Below, piece by piece: positions 62,766 to 64,000 of a stretch of 64,000 bases of DNA. The notes below the pieces were generated by a model that was given only the letters and a program-made list of their open reading frames with translations, had not been told where the DNA came from and made no database searches. Origin of the DNA: Pseudomonadota bacterium (GTDB lineage Bacteria > Pseudomonadota > Alphaproteobacteria > Micropepsales > Micropepsaceae); contig JAJZGY010000001.1 of assembly GCA_021804785.1 (NCBI GenBank), positions 62,001 through 126,000 of the forward strand. Reading direction: 5' to 3'. The translations under genes and the position numbers were made by a program. Each line of letters opens with the position of its first letter. The first letter of the stretch is position 1.

Positions 62766-64000
62766 TCACGCGAGAGCCGCAGTATTGAGCGCTCGCCATA
62801 CCTTTTCCGGTGTAGCAGGCATATCGATATGGGACACTCCGCAGGCATCAGCTACAGCGCTGATCACCGCAGGCATAGCGCCTACCGTACCAGCCTCACC
62901 ACAACCTTTAGCACCCAGTGGGTTAGTCTTGCAGGCGATCTCCTGGTACCCAAACACAATGTCCGGGACATCATCCGCGCGTGGCATAGCATAATCGCTG
63001 AAGCTTGCCGTCAACAACTGACCACTCTCCGGATCGTAGACACAGTTCTCAAGCAGAGCCTGACCGATTCCTTGCACTACGCCGCCTTGGACTTGTCCGC
63101 GGACAAGCATGGGATTGATCACGCGTCCAAAATCATCCAGGACGCTGTAACGGACAATTTCGACCTTCCCAGTTTCCCCATCAATTTCCACTTCGCAGAC
63201 ATGACAACCATTGGGAAAAGTGGATGCCTCGCCATTGAAAAGCCCATCGCTGTCCAACCCATCTTCAAAGCCCGGAAGGCGATCGCGCTTAAGGCCAATA
63301 GCCAACTCTGTCAGGCTCATGCTTTGCTCTGTACCACTGACAGAGAAACGCCCAAGCCCTTCGACGACGTCAAAGAAAACCTCACGGCTACCAGCCTGTA
63401 GCACCTGAGCCGCAGCTTGCTTGCCTTTGCGAATAACTTCATCAGACGTAACAAGGATCGCCCCTCCCGCCATGTTGAGCGAACGAGAGCCCCCTGTACC
63501 ACCGCCGTTGACCCAGTCTGTATCACCTTGTCGGATACTTACGCTCTCGAAGGGAACCCCCAGACGCTCCGCAACTACTTGAGCAAATGCGGTCTCGTGC
63601 CCCTGTCCATTTGACTGCGTACCAACGTAGACATCCACCCCACCATTATCAGTAAAACAGATCCGCGCTGGCTCCGAGCCGGCTGCGGCAGTGATCTCTA
63701 CGTAATACGCTATTCCAAGTCCGCGACGCTTACCGCGTGCCTCACTTTGTGCCTTGCGCGCTTCGTAGCCCTCAACGTCGGCCTGTTTGAGGCCCTCTTG
63801 CAGCATGTGAGGATAATCACCGGAATCAAAGGCTACGCCGTGCCAGTTTTTAAAGGGCAACTCTTGTGGCGTAGGTAGATTGCGTCGACGTAGCTCTACA
63901 CGATCGATGCCCGTAATCTCAGCGGCCGCATCCATCAGCCGCTCCATCAGATAGGCCGCCTCTGGACGACCTGCACCTCGATAGGCATCCACTGGTGCGG
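62766..64000 (-). CDS. Xanthine dehydrogenase-family molybdopterin-binding subunit (N-terminus cut by window edge)
   Basis: C-terminal 411 codons of a CoxL/XdhB-like large subunit; the frame is open to the window edge, so the listed 63992 GTG is internal. It contains the molybdenum-cofactor segment VDAYRGAGRPEA, the second cofactor segment YVGTQSNGQGHETAFAQVVAERLGV, and the active-site Glu in KTNPLGAKGCGEAGTVGAMPAV. It oxidises purine- or aldehyde-like substrates with partner FAD and 2Fe-2S subunits, which must lie beyond the window. It forms a likely operon with the TetR gene. Confidence 0.92.
   Translation of the reverse strand, partial: APVDAYRGAGRPEAAYLMERLMDAAAEITGIDRVELRRRNLPTPQELPFKNWHGVAFDSGDYPHMLQEGLKQADVEGYEARKAQSEARGKRRGLGIAYYVEITAAAGSEPARICFTDNGGVDVYVGTQSNGQGHETAFAQVVAERLGVPFESVSIRQGDTDWVNGGGTGGSRSLNMAGGAILVTSDEVIRKGKQAAAQVLQAGSREVFFDVVEGLGRFSVSGTEQSMSLTELAIGLKRDRLPGFEDGLDSDGLFNGEASTFPNGCHVCEVEIDGETGKVEIVRYSVLDDFGRVINPMLVRGQVQGGVVQGIGQALLENCVYDPESGQLLTASFSDYAMPRADDVPDIVFGYQEIACKTNPLGAKGCGEAGTVGAMPAVISAVADACGVSHIDMPATPEKVWRALNTAALA

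Overview
The window is a stretch of chromosome from an alphaproteobacterium. Support comes from gene content and order: ntrBC-ntrYX-dat-hfq-hflX, ispDF-pgpA-pncC, lipA beside a COQ10-type START protein, carD, the 7Fe ferredoxin fdxA, a SUV3-like helicase with an S4 protein, an LdtR-like MarR regulator, the leucyl-transferase bpt and a non-zinc type hemB. The genus cannot be read from the sequence; a Rhodospirillales-like or neighbouring lineage fits but is inference. There is no rRNA and no CRISPR array. One tRNA (Thr-UGU) is present.

Layout. 1-5.5 kb: a truncated membrane protein, an FAD-linked oxidase overlapping the tRNA-modification gene tsaC, cytochrome b561, an MBL hydrolase and an MscS channel. 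5.6-10 kb: carD with its own terminator, fdxA, an S4 protein and a SUV3-like helicase. 10-19 kb: methylmalonyl-CoA mutase and its GTPase chaperone meaB, lipA/COQ10, an acyl-activating enzyme, an intracellular PHA depolymerase and a DUF3108 protein. 19-21 kb: isoprenoid and phospholipid genes (ispDF, pgpA, pncC). 21-31 kb: the nitrogen two-component cluster ntrB-ntrC-ntrY-ntrX, running into dat, hfq and hflX, then mazG in the opposite direction. 31-36 kb: a VOC/TipAS-MerR pair and a secreted S10 peptidase, split by an IS1595-type element. 36-50 kb: regulators and two EmrAB-type efflux operons, one (TetR-controlled) with its own outer-membrane lipoprotein and one (MarR-led) with a dehydrogenase and a second TetR; hemB and a ClC channel lie between them. 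50-56 kb: a porin, flavin reductase, an orphan motB, bpt, metG and a DUF202 protein. 56-64 kb: tRNA-Thr, an IS630 relic, an unusual TetR-HTH/coiled-coil/TM/Sel1 fusion protein and a probable catabolic cluster (LLM monooxygenase, SDR, TetR, xanthine-dehydrogenase-type subunit).

The main points of interest are: (1) a complete IS1595-family element (about 1.93 kb, imperfect 24-bp inverted repeats, 8-bp target duplication CTAATATA) carrying a passenger gene with a HEPN-like R-x4-H motif and a small opposite-strand ORF whose start codon overlaps that of the passenger; (2) its insertion at the edge of a palindrome between a MerR/VOC operon and an S10 peptidase gene; (3) a membrane protein joining a TetR-type DNA-binding head to periplasmic Sel1 repeats; and (4) an NtrC whose sigma-54 contact motif GAFTGA reads GALAGA, next to an NtrX that has no such motif.
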